From: Ochotona curzoniae
Taxonomy: Eukaryota > Chordata > Mammalia > Lagomorpha > Ochotonidae
Length of the DNA stretch: 64,000 bases
NCBI RefSeq assembly: GCF_017591425.1
Contig: NW_024466599.1
Span: forward strand, 73,698,501-73,762,500
Direction: 5' to 3'
In this document: in pieces, positions 35,193-47,295 of the stretch
How positions within the stretch are numbered: the stretch's first letter is position 1
Layout of the letters: the number at the start of each line of letters is the position of its first letter
Program-made: the position numbers and the translations under genes
The notes under the pieces: generated by a model
Database searches by the model: none
The model's input: the letters and a program-made list of their open reading frames with translations, nothing else
Told to the model about the DNA's origin: nothing

Positions 35193-35311
35193 TATTTTCT
35201 TCTTTAGAGTACTGACACCTTGAATTAGCAGCCAATATGGATACAGACCTCCACAAATCAATTGTGCTCAATTAGCAGGATTGATTACATGTTAAAGAAA
35301 TAGTTACGGGT

Positions 35312-35600
35312 AGGGCAGGCACTGGGCTATAGTGGGTTATGCTACCATTTGGAATACCCACATCTCATTGGAGTGCTGATTTAAGTCCTGGCTAGGCAGC
35401 TTTTGATCCCTCTCTCTACAGATACATCCTCAGAGACAACAGATACTGGTTCAAATGCCTGGGCCTCTGGCAGCCATGTGAAAATCCCAGATGGAGCTCT
35501 TGGCTCATTGCTTCTGGCTGGCACACATATGGATCATGAATCAGCAGAACCAATACTCACATGGCATGCCAATCTTGACACAAAGCTATGCATGTGTCTG
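35312..35600 (+). mobile_element. Old CSINE2-like copy (sense)
   Basis: A sense copy with head 'gggcaggcactgggctatag', 'ttggaatacccacatctcat', 'ttgctt ctggctgg'-type core and a very short tail segment. It represents the older CSINE2 subfamily rather than the young type seen at 50178. Confidence 0.75.
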
Positions 35601-36261
35601 TTTATTTCCAGCTAGCCATTTTGACAGACCTATAGATAAATGTAAATATATGTCATAGTTTTAGGTAGACAAAAATAAGTACATAAACATTAAAGAACAT
35701 TAGAGGTGATTTAGAACCAATGGTGTTGGATGCCATGTAGGATATAGTCACGTTGAATTTGGAGATCTGTCTGAGATATTGAAAGCCAAATATTTACAGG
35801 GTTCTTGAATGGAAAGTAACATCAAAATAAAAAGCTAGCTTTAGAAGTACACTTCTAATTCATTTGATGAAGAAGTAAGAAGAGTTAGACAAAATATAAC
35901 TTTGTTCAAAAGGTATACCTTCTCAAAATGAAATCAGTCAACAGCTTGCAGTTAAATGTATCCATTCATTTATTTCCCACTTTGGTTTTTAAAAATGGAA
36001 TAATAGAACACTCCTACCGGTAGATAGAATTGGCATACGTTAATGAAGTTGCGATTGAAGGTCATGAGAATAGAATCCTTAGCCTGCAATAATTGAAGAG
36101 TATTTCCGAGAACTGCAGAAATGATGTCCACCTCTCCTACTATTTGTAATAGTTCTTTCATTTCCATTGAACACGTTCCGTGAGTACTAATGAAACCCTC
36201 ATTGTTTTACAGAACAATATTGTATGATATTTCAATCGCATAGCTCCCCATTTTTTTCAAG
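35601..36261. other. Noncoding DNA, nothing recognised
   Basis: AT-rich, no gene and no repeat identified. Confidence 0.35.
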
Positions 36262-36582
36262 ACTTAAAAAAAAAATATTGTAACAACAGATATACAAAGA
36301 GAAGGAGAGACAAAGAGGAAGATCTTCACTCCGCTGATTCACTCCCCAAGCAGCTACCACAGCCAGAGCTGCACTAGTCCGAAGTCAGGAACCAGGAACT
36401 TCTTCCACATCTCCTGTGAGGGTACAGGGTCCTAAGGTTTTGGGTCGTCCTTGACTGCTTTCTCACGCCACAAGCAGGGATCTGGGTGGTAAGCAAGGCT
36501 GACAGGAAGCGGATCGGCACCCATATGGGATCTCAGTGTGTGCAAAGAAAGAACGTTAATGCTAGGCTATCACGCTGGGCCC
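36262..36582 (-). mobile_element. CSINE (antisense), near full length
   Basis: A/T-rich tail, 'agatatacaaagagaaggag', 'gattcactccccaagcagct', 'ttgactgctttctcacgcca', and a reversed head 'ctatcacgctgggccc'. Moderately diverged. Confidence 0.92.
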
Positions 36583-36904
36583 ACAACTCCAGATTTTACA
36601 AACACATAATAAATGGTGGGAAGCTTTAGCATATGAAACTCAGGAAATAACATAATAGAAGAACTATGCAATGACTTATTTTTGCTTTGGGACATCAAAA
36701 AATGCAAAATATGTCTCCTAAAAGCTAATTCTTTTAGATGATTCAGAAGTTTCACAAGCTTATTTGTGACTCATAATATCTCATGCTATAGCCAATGCCT
36801 CTCATAAACAAATAAATAAATAAATAAAATTTAGATCACAATGGATTGCTAAGGACCTAAAACCATACTTCAAATGATGTGGTGAGAAAGTGACAGCTGA
36901 TTTT
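36583..36904. other. Noncoding spacer with a short (AAAT)n
   Basis: About 320 bases; a (AATA)n run lies near 36812-36829. Nothing else recognised. Confidence 0.35.
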
Positions 36905-37095
36905 TTTTTAAGGAAAAAAAATGTTTTTTTGGAAAGGCAGTTATTACAAAGACAAAAGAAGATGCATAGAAAATTTTTCCATCTAAGGATTCTCACCCCC
37001 CGGCAGTGGTCACAATGACCAGAGCTGAGTCAGTCTGAAGCCAGGAGCTTGTGAGTGCTTTCTGAGACTCCCAAACGCAGGGAGAAACCCAAGGA
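36905..37095 (-). mobile_element. CSINE fragment (antisense), tail half
   Basis: The tail and core are visible ('ttttggaaaggcagttatta', 'gtcagtctgaagccaggagc', 'tttctgagactcccaaacgc'), and the sequence then loses similarity after about 37095, so the head half is deleted. Confidence 0.75.
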
Positions 37096-37446
37096 AAATG
37101 TGCAGCAAAAGACAAGCTTTCTAAAGATTAACCAAGAACACATCAAATATTTAGTTAGAATATTAAATATTAATTGCATTAAAATTCCTTAAATAAATAG
37201 ATCATTTTTCTTCCATCCAACACAGAGGAATACAGATGATGTAACTTGAAACTTAGCACAATATTCCAAAATAGGAAAGAATTCTATTTTCCTTGATAGC
37301 TTGATGTCTTCTATCAGGATGCCTGGAAATATTTTTCTCAAAACGAAGTTCTCGCTGAAGGGGACCTTGTTTGCACAACAGGTTAAACTGTCACATGGGG
37401 TTCCAATATTGTATATCAAAATGCCTGGGACTGAGTCCTTCTTCCC
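37096..37446. other. Noncoding DNA, nothing recognised
   Basis: No gene and no nameable repeat. Confidence 0.35.
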
Positions 37447-37985
37447 CTTTAAAAAATATTTTTTATTATTATTTTTGTTTGTCCTGATACATTTTGTGGA
37501 GAAAGGGATTCTCTCTTCCCTCCTTTTCCTCTCTCACCATTTTCCCCTCCCATCATTCTTCCCCATATTCTTATACTAGTGTAGTCCTTAGTAATAGTTT
37601 TAATACTCTGTTATGTAAGTATATCATGACTTTGTAAGCAGTCAGAGGTAGAAAGCCTTGGCCAAGGGATATTTAACCCATTGGGAGCACTCCTTTCAGT
37701 CAGGAACAAACATGCAATATAACTTCTCTTCCCAATGTACTGGCCTCCATTATACACTTCTTCTATGAAATATGTGTATTGAATTGTTCATCTGTAACTT
37801 CATTTGTTTTGAATTTTGCATGAAGGTTGCCTTACATCAAAGAAAGCATATGATATTCATCTTTGGGGATGGGCTTATGTCACTGAGCATAAGGTTGTCC
37901 AGTTGGAACCATCCTGTTGCAACTGACAGAATTTCACTCTTTTCAATGGCTGTGCAATACTCCCCAGAGTTTTTCCTTATTCTGT
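37447..37985 (-). mobile_element. Lagomorph LINE-1 3' end (antisense)
   Basis: The reversed A-rich tail is followed by 'tttgtggagaaagggattct', a 'cagtcagaggtagaaagcct' block, and the ORF2/3' UTR junction ('ggatgggcttatgtcactga', 'aggttgtccagttggaacc', 'tttcactcttttcaatggct'). This is the same family as the 40675 copy, seen in the opposite orientation. 5'-truncated and without a long frame. Confidence 0.8.
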
Positions 37986-37989
37986 TCCA

Positions 37990-38190
37990 ACTGTCTGCTA
38001 AGATTACTCAAAGCCTCAGATCATGGCTCGAGTTCATGAGTTGTACCACTTGTGTCAGACCAGAATGGAGTCCCTTGCTCATGGTTTTGACCTAACCCAC
38101 AACTTGTTGCCATGGTTATTTGGGGAGTGAACCAATAGGTTCAAAGTATTTCTCTCTGTTACTCTGCCTGTCAAACAAATAACACTGAAA
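37990..38190 (+). mobile_element. 5'-truncated CSINE (sense)
   Basis: Only the 3' part is present: 'ccttgctcatggttttgacc', 'atttggggagtgaaccaata', then 'ttctctctgttactctgcct' and 'gtcaaacaaataa'. It abuts the antisense LINE-1 directly, so the junction is either a truncation or a deletion boundary. Confidence 0.72.
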
Positions 38191-38359
38191 ATTTATCACA
38201 GTCTTATAGTACAAATATTTTCTCATATATTATGAAAACTTTTTACACTAAAATTTTTAACTTTTGCAACAATATATATTCATAACTTTAGTTTTATGTT
38301 CCGGAAACATTTTCAAGTAGGCAAGTACAACTTATCAGAAGGAATGAAGAAAGGCTTCA

Positions 38360-38650
38360 TTCTTCCACATACAAGTGCCACAATCCTATAAGTACACTGA
38401 TTTCTTAACCCAGATTTTCCACTTGCAATCTGCTCTCTATGTCCCTGGAAAAGAAGTAGAGGAATGTCCAAGTTCATGGTCCTGTACACTATGTTGGAGA
38501 TCAGAAAGAAGCTCCTGGCTCCCAGCTTCAGACCAGCTCAACTGTGGCTATTGCAGCCATTTAGGGAGTGAACTAAAAAATGGGAGGTCTCTTTCCATTT
38601 CTGTACAAATCTGCCTCTCAAATAAAATTAACTGTATCTTTAAAAAATGA
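38360..38650 (+). mobile_element. Old CSINE (sense)
   Basis: A sense copy with a poorly preserved head and a clear 3' half: 'agaagctcctggctcccagc', 'ctgtggctattgcagccatt', 'gggagtgaact' and 'tctgcctctcaaataaaatt'. Confidence 0.78.
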
Positions 38651-40500
38651 ATGAGAATATAAAATTTTCAAAAGAAATATAAATGAAGAAAGTTTCCTTG
38701 GGTATTTTGATCATTTTCATAGCAGAAAGGTTAATCAACTAGGAAGGGAAAACTAGGAAGGAAATACCCAGAGCCAAATTGAAACGGCAGCAAATGATGT
38801 CAGATGTCTTTGTGGCATCTAAAGATACATCCTGACAGTGACGGGCCAGGCGGATTGTAACTAAGAAATACTCTCGAAACAGAAAAATCTCCCCTCTGAA
38901 ACTGCAGTCAAAAATGGGACTGGAAAAGAATAAAAATCAAATGTCCGTAATTGGAATGACATATTGATACGTTCTGTGTAACCCTTTACTTCCTTGGGCA
39001 TGTGATGTGTTAAGAAAATAAACAGCCCTAACGCTTTAATATTATTTAGAGGAAGAAAGTGAAGATGAGCAAAGAAACTGGAAGGAGACTCAGAGGGAGA
39101 AGAGAACAGAAAGAGAATGAGAGAGGGTTTTTTTGTATCTCCCCCCCCAAAATTGCTGAAGTATGGAATGACTCTATACATCTCACAATAACTTCTAAAA
39201 TTCAATAATGTACCTTATGAGAAAAAGACAATTCAACATCAATGAGAAGCAGTAACTGAGACATAAAAGTGCTATTAGCAAAACTAAAAAATGAAAATAT
39301 CCTAATTTGTGCCTTTGAGTTTAGGCCTAACCACCTGGACCCAGCACACATGGCTTTCATGCTAAATTTATAAACTATTTTCTTTCTGAATGAAGCACCA
39401 ATATTTCCTGCTTGGGTCTGTTTGTAGCCTTACCTGCTATGCTCTCTTAAACTTATCCTTATGCAGCTTACCTTTGTGATGTCTAAGCAGTGTCAGTGCT
39501 TCAAGATTGAAGCCACTTCATTCATCATGCCTTAAAAATAAGATTGCTCAAAATCAATGCTATGCATTGCAACAGAGTACAGCAAGTATTAATAGTCAAC
39601 TTTGCGTAATACTAAACAGAATAAATGTTCTAAACAGAATAGATGCTCCTCCACCAAAAGCTCATGTGTTATTGAGAAGTACAACTTTTGAATAGCCTCG
39701 AGAAAAAAAATGTCTGGCTATAACAAAAGAATTAAGAGCTTTCAAGTGATTAAATAAGAATAGTTGTGGTCAACTACTCTTTAAGAGACAGCTGGTATCA
39801 ACTGAGAAACATGTGATCAATTTGCCATTTATAATTATAGTCTCCTTTTCAGATGTACAGAATAAGCTAAGTGAAGTCGAAATGGTTTTTAGGAGTCCCT
39901 GGGTGTTGGATTTTTAACTAGTGGCACTGATGTGCTGCTGTCACATGACTGATCCTGAGGTTAATCATGCTAACAGTTTGAGAGCAAAATCACCATCTTT
40001 CCTGCAGTAGCCAGCATGCTAACATGTTACCCCACAGATTATTAAATAATGGAAAAGATAGATATGCGACTGTAGACTTTATTTTTGTATTGTCTGGATG
40101 TGGAAAAGAGCTCAAGGGCTTGGGCTTTAGTCAGTGGTACATGAAACTCACATTTGATTGGCCAGAAAACTCCATCAAACCTCTGTATCATCCAGTGGTC
40201 AAGCACAGAAGCAGTCAGCTGTTGCCAGAGAAATAGATGAGAGAGAGAGGAGAAAGAGAGGAGGAGAGGAGATTTGTCAGTGAAATTAGATTACCCAAGC
40301 CTGGAGGCGGGGAACCCCTCTGGTAGGCAGGCTGAAAGTAGAAGACCTTGCTTTGCCTGATGCATAATTCAGTTCAAGTCCAAAGGCCTGAGGGACAAGA
40401 AAATAGCAAAAGCCTGAGAAACTGGAGGGCAGGGATCTAAAGGTCAGAAATGCAGGAATTCTGATAGAGATGATCAGGAGAGAATGGAGCCACAGCTCTA
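38651..40500. other. Noncoding DNA, nothing recognised
   Basis: About 1.85 kb without a nameable repeat or gene. A run of eight C lies near 39141, and an AG-rich stretch near 40237-40272. Confidence 0.35.
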
Positions 40501-40506
40501 AAAGAA

Positions 40507-40560
40507 TATATATATTCTTTTATATATATATATTCTTTTTATATATATTCATATATATAT
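40507..40560. repeat. (TATATTCTTTTA)n-like AT minisatellite
   Basis: Alternating TA runs are separated by short TTCTTTT units, giving an irregular repeat of about 17-19 bases. Confidence 0.8.
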
Positions 40561-40674
40561 GTCAGAAATTTTGTTATACTGGCTTTTTACATGTCTGCTA
40601 ACATAACATATTCAAAAAAATCAAAAAATCAAAAAAATTAACCATTGCAAGCAGTAAAAAGGCACCTTAAACAC

Positions 40675-41092
40675 TGAACCTTAGTGAAATAAGCCAGTCC
40701 CCAAAAGATCAAAAGACAAATATCATATATGTTTATTGATTCGTGGTCATTAGTATACAGAGTACAAAATGTGTAATGCATGTGTGACATAGGTGAGCAG
40801 AGTTCACTACTGTTTGCATCCCCTGCCTAGATCCGTGATGTAAAGTAGTTTTTCTACTATTTGTTGAATTCTGAAAATACTGGAAAATCAAGCTTGTGGT
40901 TGTAAATAGAAGTGAAAGCATGTCACTTTAAAAATTAAAAGAAAGATAAGCAAAGAAAGGAGGAGGGTAGTTTGAAGACAGGAAAAAGGAAGGCAAAGAT
41001 GGTTATCTTCTTAGAATGCTGATATGAAGCACATGGACTCTGTTCCACTTATGATTTGCTAAGTGGACTATAATAGGGAAAAAAAAAAAGGA
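40675..41092 (+). mobile_element. Lagomorph LINE-1 3' UTR fragment (sense)
   Basis: Begins 'cacttag'-like sequence then 'tgaaataagccagtccccaa', 'aagacaaatatcatatatg' and a 3' UTR body, ending near a ten-base A-run (41077-41091). The opening block is the complement of the one in the 37447 copy. Truncated and non-coding. Confidence 0.65.
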
Positions 41093-41639
41093 AACAAGCA
41101 GCTTACTGTAAAACACCTTGGTGTACTGGTCCACCAAGCACTTGTTACTGCAAAAGTGTTAATGCAGCCTTCTTTTTACTAAAAAAAGAGAGAGAGAGAG
41201 AGAGAGAAGTATCCAACTTATTCACAGTTTCAGAGTAATAGACATCGATATACTAACAACCATACTGCAACTCAGGCTTTAGCAAAGCATTTGACAAAAT
41301 CTTAGTTAAATGCATTGTCTCAATCAGGAAACATAGACTCAATTAGGCATTCCGGGGATGAAAAAAAGACAATCTTTTATAGTCTTTTTGGGAGGCAGAA
41401 GACCCAATTTTAAGTTAGAACACTATAAAAGAATTTTGTTCATTGAAGTTAACAAAGAACGTTTTAAACAGTAAATCTGTGACACTCCAGTATGCTGTCA
41501 CTTCCTCAATATCTCATTTACACTTACATTCATTCACACAGATATTCATTATTTGAATATTAACTAAACAGGAACTTTTTCAGTTTCATCATTTAAGAAA
41601 ATAATAGGGCATTACATTTTAAGAAATTGTCTCACAGCA
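41093..41639. other. Noncoding DNA with a short (AG)n
   Basis: A (GA)n run lies at about 41186-41207. Nothing else recognised. Confidence 0.35.
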
Positions 41640-41935
41640 GGTGTTTGGCGTCGTGGTTAAGATGCTTGGGATGCCAGCATGTCCTGTCTGTGTAGTTAGG
41701 TTTGAGTCCCGGATCCATCCCCAGTGTCAGTCTCCTGCTGTGGCTCACCCTGGAAAGCCGCAGGGATGGCGCTAGTGGCTAGGCTTTGGCACTGTGTAGG
41801 ACATGAGTGCACGGCTCCTGGTTTCAGCTGCTTCTCACCTTGAGCATTGCATGCATTGGGGCTGTGGACAGGCACATGAGAGATTTCTCATTCTTCCTTT
41901 CTGTCCTTCTTCTTGCAATAAAGAAAATAAATTTG
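41640..41935 (+). mobile_element. Old CSINE2-like copy (sense) with clear tRNA-like head
   Basis: The head 'ggcgtcgtggttaagatgct' and the B-box-like 'ggtttgagtcccgg' show the tRNA ancestry. It lacks the young copies' 'gggcccggcgcgg' start. The tail is 'cttgcaataaagaaaataaa'. It represents the shared rabbit-pika CSINE2 type as I remember it. Confidence 0.8.
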
Positions 41936-43312
41936 CAAATTTTAACAAGAATGTACCTAAAGAAGTCTAAAATAATACATTTGTCTATTTTCCTTATTAT
42001 TTATAGAGTAGACCTTTTTTTTCGTTCCCCAAATGTCCTTACTCCTCTAGTGTGGTTCTAATAGATATCTATCTTGCTTCAGTCAAATTAAGTCAACTCT
42101 AAAGTCATCTATGCTTTCCTTATGATCAAGAAGTTGTGCCGGCTGCTCGCTTACAAGGCAGCAAGGCAACTATGCTTACAACTGCACAATGTTTTTCACA
42201 GAGAAAAATACCTCATCATTTTTTGCAAGCTAACTCTTTCTCTCAGACCTATATTGTAGGCTTGTATTGTTCTCAGACACAAATGGTGAATACACAACGA
42301 TGCCTTTTTCCCCTTTAAAAAAACCCCACGTTTTCTTCTGAGTTCTGTTCGTCACAAATGTTGAGACACACAGCTGTCTGTCTGCAGTGGTCCTGCATGC
42401 TCACTTGTGCATTGAACAATGCGTGGCGGAAGATGCTATTTGTAAACCAACGGTACAGTCTGTCCCTTGGATCCTGACTGGGGTCCTAAGTAACCCTCAA
42501 CTTTAAGGAATGATTTATTCTGCATATGACTGATGGAAAGCAGCAATCTAAATACGCTATGAAAATCATAACTTGAAGCTATGGAATATTGTCATTTCCA
42601 CATGCCAAAATTTAAAATGTTACCTCTCCTTTGTCCTAACAATCGTCTGAAATTTACAATATCAGCTTTTGCCATGGAGTGGGAAGGAACTAATGCTATG
42701 TAACCTTGAGTGATGGGAACAACAATGTATTAATATTTTGATGCTTTTGGGGGCAATGCACTTTCAGGGAATGAAAATTTTCAGGAGATAATCTTAACTG
42801 CTTTTAATAATATGTCTCATGAAGGCACACACCAAGCAGAAGATCAGCCGAAATGTGTGATCAAATGAAAAAAGATGAAAGAGAAATATTATAAGTTCAC
42901 TTTTTGAAATTATGAAATAGTATACAAGAAAACATTTTAGGGTCCTTTGTACAAGCATCAGAATTCAGTTCTTCATTATGATTGCCTTAAACAAAATAGA
43001 AAATGAATTAAAGAATCCTGGAGGACTCAGACCCAGTAGAGAGGACCAGCCACAAATTTTGGAAAGTAGACTGGTTACCAAGGACTGGCTGAAATAGAGG
43101 CAGTGGGATCCAGAAGAAATAGGAGCAGCAGCCTGTACAGGTGCTGCAAAGACATGTCACCCAGCAGCCACTGCAGTTGTGTTCACCATCCTAGCAGCGG
43201 TATTTCACATCTTTTCTATTCTCCTAAGGTCAGAAACAGATTGAAACCATCCAAGGGATAATACATTGAGCATCGTTCATCTTGGGAACTATCACACAGG
43301 AAGCTTCCCTTG
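41936..43312. other. Noncoding DNA, nothing recognised
   Basis: No SINE, LINE or gene across about 1.4 kb. Reading frames are short. Confidence 0.35.
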
Positions 43313-43388
43313 TCCCTTTTTTTTTCTTTTCTTTTCTTTTCTTTTCTTTTCTTTTCTTTTCTTTTCTTTTCTTTTCTTTTCTTTCTTT

Positions 43389-43472
<84 letters not shown>

Positions 43473-43473
43473 T
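43313..43473. repeat. Compound (CTTTT)n(CTTT)n microsatellite from a SINE tail
   Basis: About eleven CTTTT units (43326-43380) are followed by roughly 23 CTTT units up to 43473, then the SINE body. On the minus strand this is (AAAG)n then (AAAAG)n directly after the SINE 3' end, so the microsatellite grew from the A-rich tail. Lysine-, leucine- and phenylalanine-rich frames of up to 147 codons across it are artefacts. Confidence 0.97.
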
Positions 43474-43771
43474 AATTGGAAAGGCAGATATACAGAGAGG
43501 GGGAGAGACAGAGAGGAAGATCTCCCATCCATGATTCACTCCCCAAGTGGCTGCAATGGCCAGAGCTGAATCCATCCGAAGCCAGGAACCTCTTTCAGGT
43601 CTCCCACATGGGTGCAGGTTCCCAAGGCTTTGGACCATCCTCAACTTCTTTCCCAGCACAAGTAGGGAGCTGGATGGGAAGTGGAGCTGCCGGGATTAGA
43701 ACCAGCGCCTGTTTGGGATCCTGACACGTTCAAGGAGAGGACCTTAACCACTATGCTCTCACGCCGAGCCC
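43474..43771 (-). mobile_element. Full-length CSINE (antisense)
   Basis: Body from 'ttaattggaaaggcagatat' through 'gattcactccccaagtggct' and 'gggaagtggagctgccggga' to the reversed head 'ctctcacgccgagcccc'. Fairly well preserved. Its tail is the adjacent pyrimidine microsatellite. Confidence 0.95.
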
Positions 43772-44289
43772 CACATTTTAAATTTGACAAAGATAATAGA
43801 AAGGAAAAAATCCCAATTGTTTTTCACGTCAGTGCAGCATCCAGAGTCCAGTACCTACACCTGCAACTATCCCATCTCCATGCCTCCTATTAGAAGGAAT
43901 GAAGTTCTTCCACGTTCAACTAACCCTTATACCCCTGTTCTGATAGTAATAAGAATTTCATTCTCACAGATGCTTTTTTTCCTTTATGCTCATTCTCTCT
44001 TGATTAGCACGTTTTAATTGACAGTTAAGTGAGCTCAAGCATCTCCCAAGGTAAATGCAAAGTTTACCCACCTGTCATCATCATCTCAGTTCTTGCTCCT
44101 CCCTACTGAGAGCTGCTTTCAGAAGGTCAGCAGGGCCTTCCTTATTGTAAATCTAACATATAAATCTCCGCTTCATCAATGCAAATCTCTTAGCAACACC
44201 TGAAAATACTTTCACCTTATGGACATAGATCATCCTGTCCTACAAAATCACTCTTCTCATTTTCCCTGACCTATTCCCCACCCTATTTT
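43772..44289. other. Noncoding DNA, nothing recognised
   Basis: No nameable repeat or gene. Confidence 0.35.
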
Positions 44290-44570
44290 AAAATACTTAT
44301 TGAATTATTTATTTCATTCATTGAAAGGAAGTGAGAGAGTTTTACTCCTGAAATGGTTGCAACATCCAGCAAGAAAAAAGCCAGGGCCAGATGCCAGTAA
44401 GTCATTGTAGCGAAGCATATGAATGGCAATGACCCAAATATTTGAATATCCCGTAATGTGCATTAGCAGGAGTCTGGAATTGGAAGTAGAGGGAAGACTC
44501 AAACCCAGATACTTCAATATGCTATGGGGACATCATTTGCAGTGTTTCAGTCACTGTGTAGAAAGCCCAT
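44290..44570 (-). mobile_element. Old CSINE (antisense)
   Basis: Visible blocks: 'atttcattcattgaaaggaa', 'gtgcattagcaggagtctgg', 'aattggaagtagagggaaga', and 'ctcaaacccagatacttc', the reversed B-box region. High divergence. Confidence 0.7.
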
Positions 44571-45349
44571 TCCTCCATGCTCCTCTCAAATGCCAGAATA
44601 GTAGCTGGCTCTAGACAGTTCACTCACTTCATTACTTTCTATGTCCTGGGAAACTTGTAGCTGTCATAGCTTCCATTTCCATTAAATTTCCAGCATCAAA
44701 TATATCTCAGGCTCTGGATTTGCTGAGGAGTTTGTTGTACCTCTCTTCTTGAGAAATTTTTCTCTATCCTAAATTGTTATCCCAAACCAAATATACTCTC
44801 TCCATTCTGTGCTCTGAGACATATGCCAAATCTCTTATGCTTTTCATGTACTTAACATAAAGATGGATAGTCTCGAATTTTGTCTCCCACATTGAAATTC
44901 TGGCAATCCTATTTGATCATCAGCTCTCCTTCCACAAAACAGAAACAGAGGCAAGCACGCAAAAATCCTAACCTTATCTCTCATCCTGTTGGTTCTATGG
45001 GTTTGACACAAACTGTAGTATCATTTGTTTCCAGGATAAGTTTTGCATCTCATATTACAACCAAATCTCTTTCCTATTAATACCTGAAATCTGTCATGAA
45101 CACACAATACTTGAGGGAAGTAATAAGACAGCTTTTCTGCTTAAAGGACACTCTCCTTGCAATTTGTTTCGATCTTGTTTTGTTCATACTGGTTGATAAA
45201 CTTGCCTGTTTCAGAATCCTGAAACCACGCACAGTAACAAGAATCTTGCTGTGGAAACGGCCATCGACGGTGATGGGAAATTCTCCAACTCATGAAAGGG
45301 ATGCATTAGATGGGTTAGGAAGATATTTTCAAACCCAGAATAGGCAGGG
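44571..45349. other. Noncoding DNA, nothing recognised
   Basis: No gene or nameable repeat. Confidence 0.35.
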
Positions 45350-46470
45350 CATATGCCTGTGATCAGCAGCAAGCAGCTAGAAGACATGAATCTGTATCCT
45401 CCAGCAACCCATAAGATTAATTCGAGTGCCTTCGGACGCCGAGAACTCTTGAGGTCATCCACTCCCATTTGGGTCTACCACATGGGATGGAATCCTTCCT
45501 CGCAGGATCCAAGGCCATCAGAACAACAGCCAGGAGCCCTGAGCGGTCTGCAGAAACAGAAGAACAGTAAACTTCCTTCAGGACTAGGGAGAGGAGATTT
45601 CTCTGGTCCTTACTTAGTTCTGACTTTGGATCCCCACCCTCTCTTGCAATGACCATAACGGTCATTCCGGAGCACCCTTCCTAAAAACAAAACAAAACAA
45701 GAAATTGGAATAGTTAGAGAACAGCAAAGAAAGCTTAAAACCAGACAGGAAATGGTCAGCGTGGACGCACATATACTTTACTAGGTAGTACACAAAGATT
45801 AGTTACTCCTCACTAAGGTATTGAAGATTTCTCTACACACCCCACCTAAAACTGTTCTGCACCTCAACTGTTGACATATGCCTTGTTAGAGTTATAAGCC
45901 AGTTTAGACTACCCTAAAATCTGCCAAGTTCAGCAAAATTATGCTTCAACACTATAAACTGTTAAATATTAAAGTGAAAATAGACATGAGACAGCTAAAT
46001 AGTACCCTATAGCCATTTTAAGATGTATAGAAGCTGGTTGTATATAAAATAAAAATGAAATGTCAATGAAGTAGTCACAGGATGTGGTTAAGAACTTGCA
46101 TTTTTTTTCAACATATTGGTTACTCAATACCATGTCAATTAATTCCATAATGTTGTAAATTGTTGTTGATGTTATGTTGGGGCTTTTAATTGATTGGGAT
46201 GATATTCTGCCAGCTCTGCCTTCGGACCAGAGATGGTCTCACCAAGAAACCGTTGAATGTATCTGGACAATAAGATGCTGGACTCTATGCTTGGGGTATG
46301 GTTGCAATGAAAAAATCTTGACTGGATTTGAACTGTAATACTGCAACAAGGTAGAGAAATCCAGCATTTTGTGTCTCATTCTCCATGAACGTGGCCCACA
46401 TATGTCTGTATTCCTCAACCTCAGAGTAATCCAAACCACAAAAAGAAAAAGAAGAAAAGAGAAAAAAAGA
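45350..46470 (+). mobile_element. Probable retroposed non-LTR element with A-rich tail (sense)
   Basis: About 1.1 kb of smooth text ends at an A/G-rich tail (46438-46470, kept with AAAAG units), as expected for a sense LINE-type insertion. No long reading frame remains; the best are under 100 codons. Family unknown; from memory it resembles a pika-dispersed repeat. A unique sequence followed by a purine-rich stretch remains possible. Confidence 0.4.
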
Positions 46471-47295
46471 ATTGTTTTCTGGAGACCCTGTTGCAAGTCA
46501 CCCACATCTACTTTTCTAAAATATACAGCTATCATATTATCTTGTTGCTATATTTCTTCAGTGATTTCGGTTAACTTTTTTCCTAAAAGTCCAAGCACCT
46601 TAGTTGTGTACCAATTGTACTTTCTTACCCACAGTGTCTTCTGTTGCATCTTGAAAGTCTTGTTTAATTTTCCCAGTGCCTCATAAGCTTTAAACATCCA
46701 ACGTAAAGCATCCCCTCAACCTTCAGGTGAAGATCTGAGTACAGATGCTTTTGGGAGATAATCGCCGCCTTCCTGAGACTGAATTTGTCTGTAAACTAAC
46801 AAATCTCTCTCATTTTCTTAGCCTTTACTTATTACGTTGTAATCACTTGTTAAATTGCCTTCTTTCTCTACTAGACTAGATGTAGTCAGGTGATTGGCAA
46901 GCTTCCACTTTTTTTTTTTTAAAGAACTGCCATGTTTCTACTAATTTAGTGTAGCACTTAATATATGGTAGATATTTGAGGAGTTAAGTCCCCAGAAATA
47001 CGAAGCTTGAAATCTAAGTTGCGTCTTGGGTTGTGAAAGAATTTTGCAGGCAAGATTACTTGTTGAATTTAAGGTTGCTTTTAAGAAGGGAAACAATTCA
47101 TTGACATCCTGTATGTCCAAAATGACCACTATGTTAGACCCACATTTGTTCTTACTCTCTTCTCATTTTTGCCAACTTATGAATCACAATGGATTTTTCT
47201 GCTATCCTCTACAGTTACAGAGTCCAAAACACAAGTCCTCTCTTTAGTGACATTTATTAACTCATAGTCTTTGCTTTAACTGTTGAGATTTTGTT
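46471..47295. other. Noncoding DNA, nothing recognised
   Basis: A T-run lies near 46909-46920. No gene or nameable repeat otherwise. Confidence 0.35.

Noticed and set aside
43216..43659. 147-codon lysine/glutamate-rich frame and mirrored Phe/Ser/Leu frames
   Set aside because: They are the translation of the (CTTT)n and (CTTTT)n tract plus SINE sequence.
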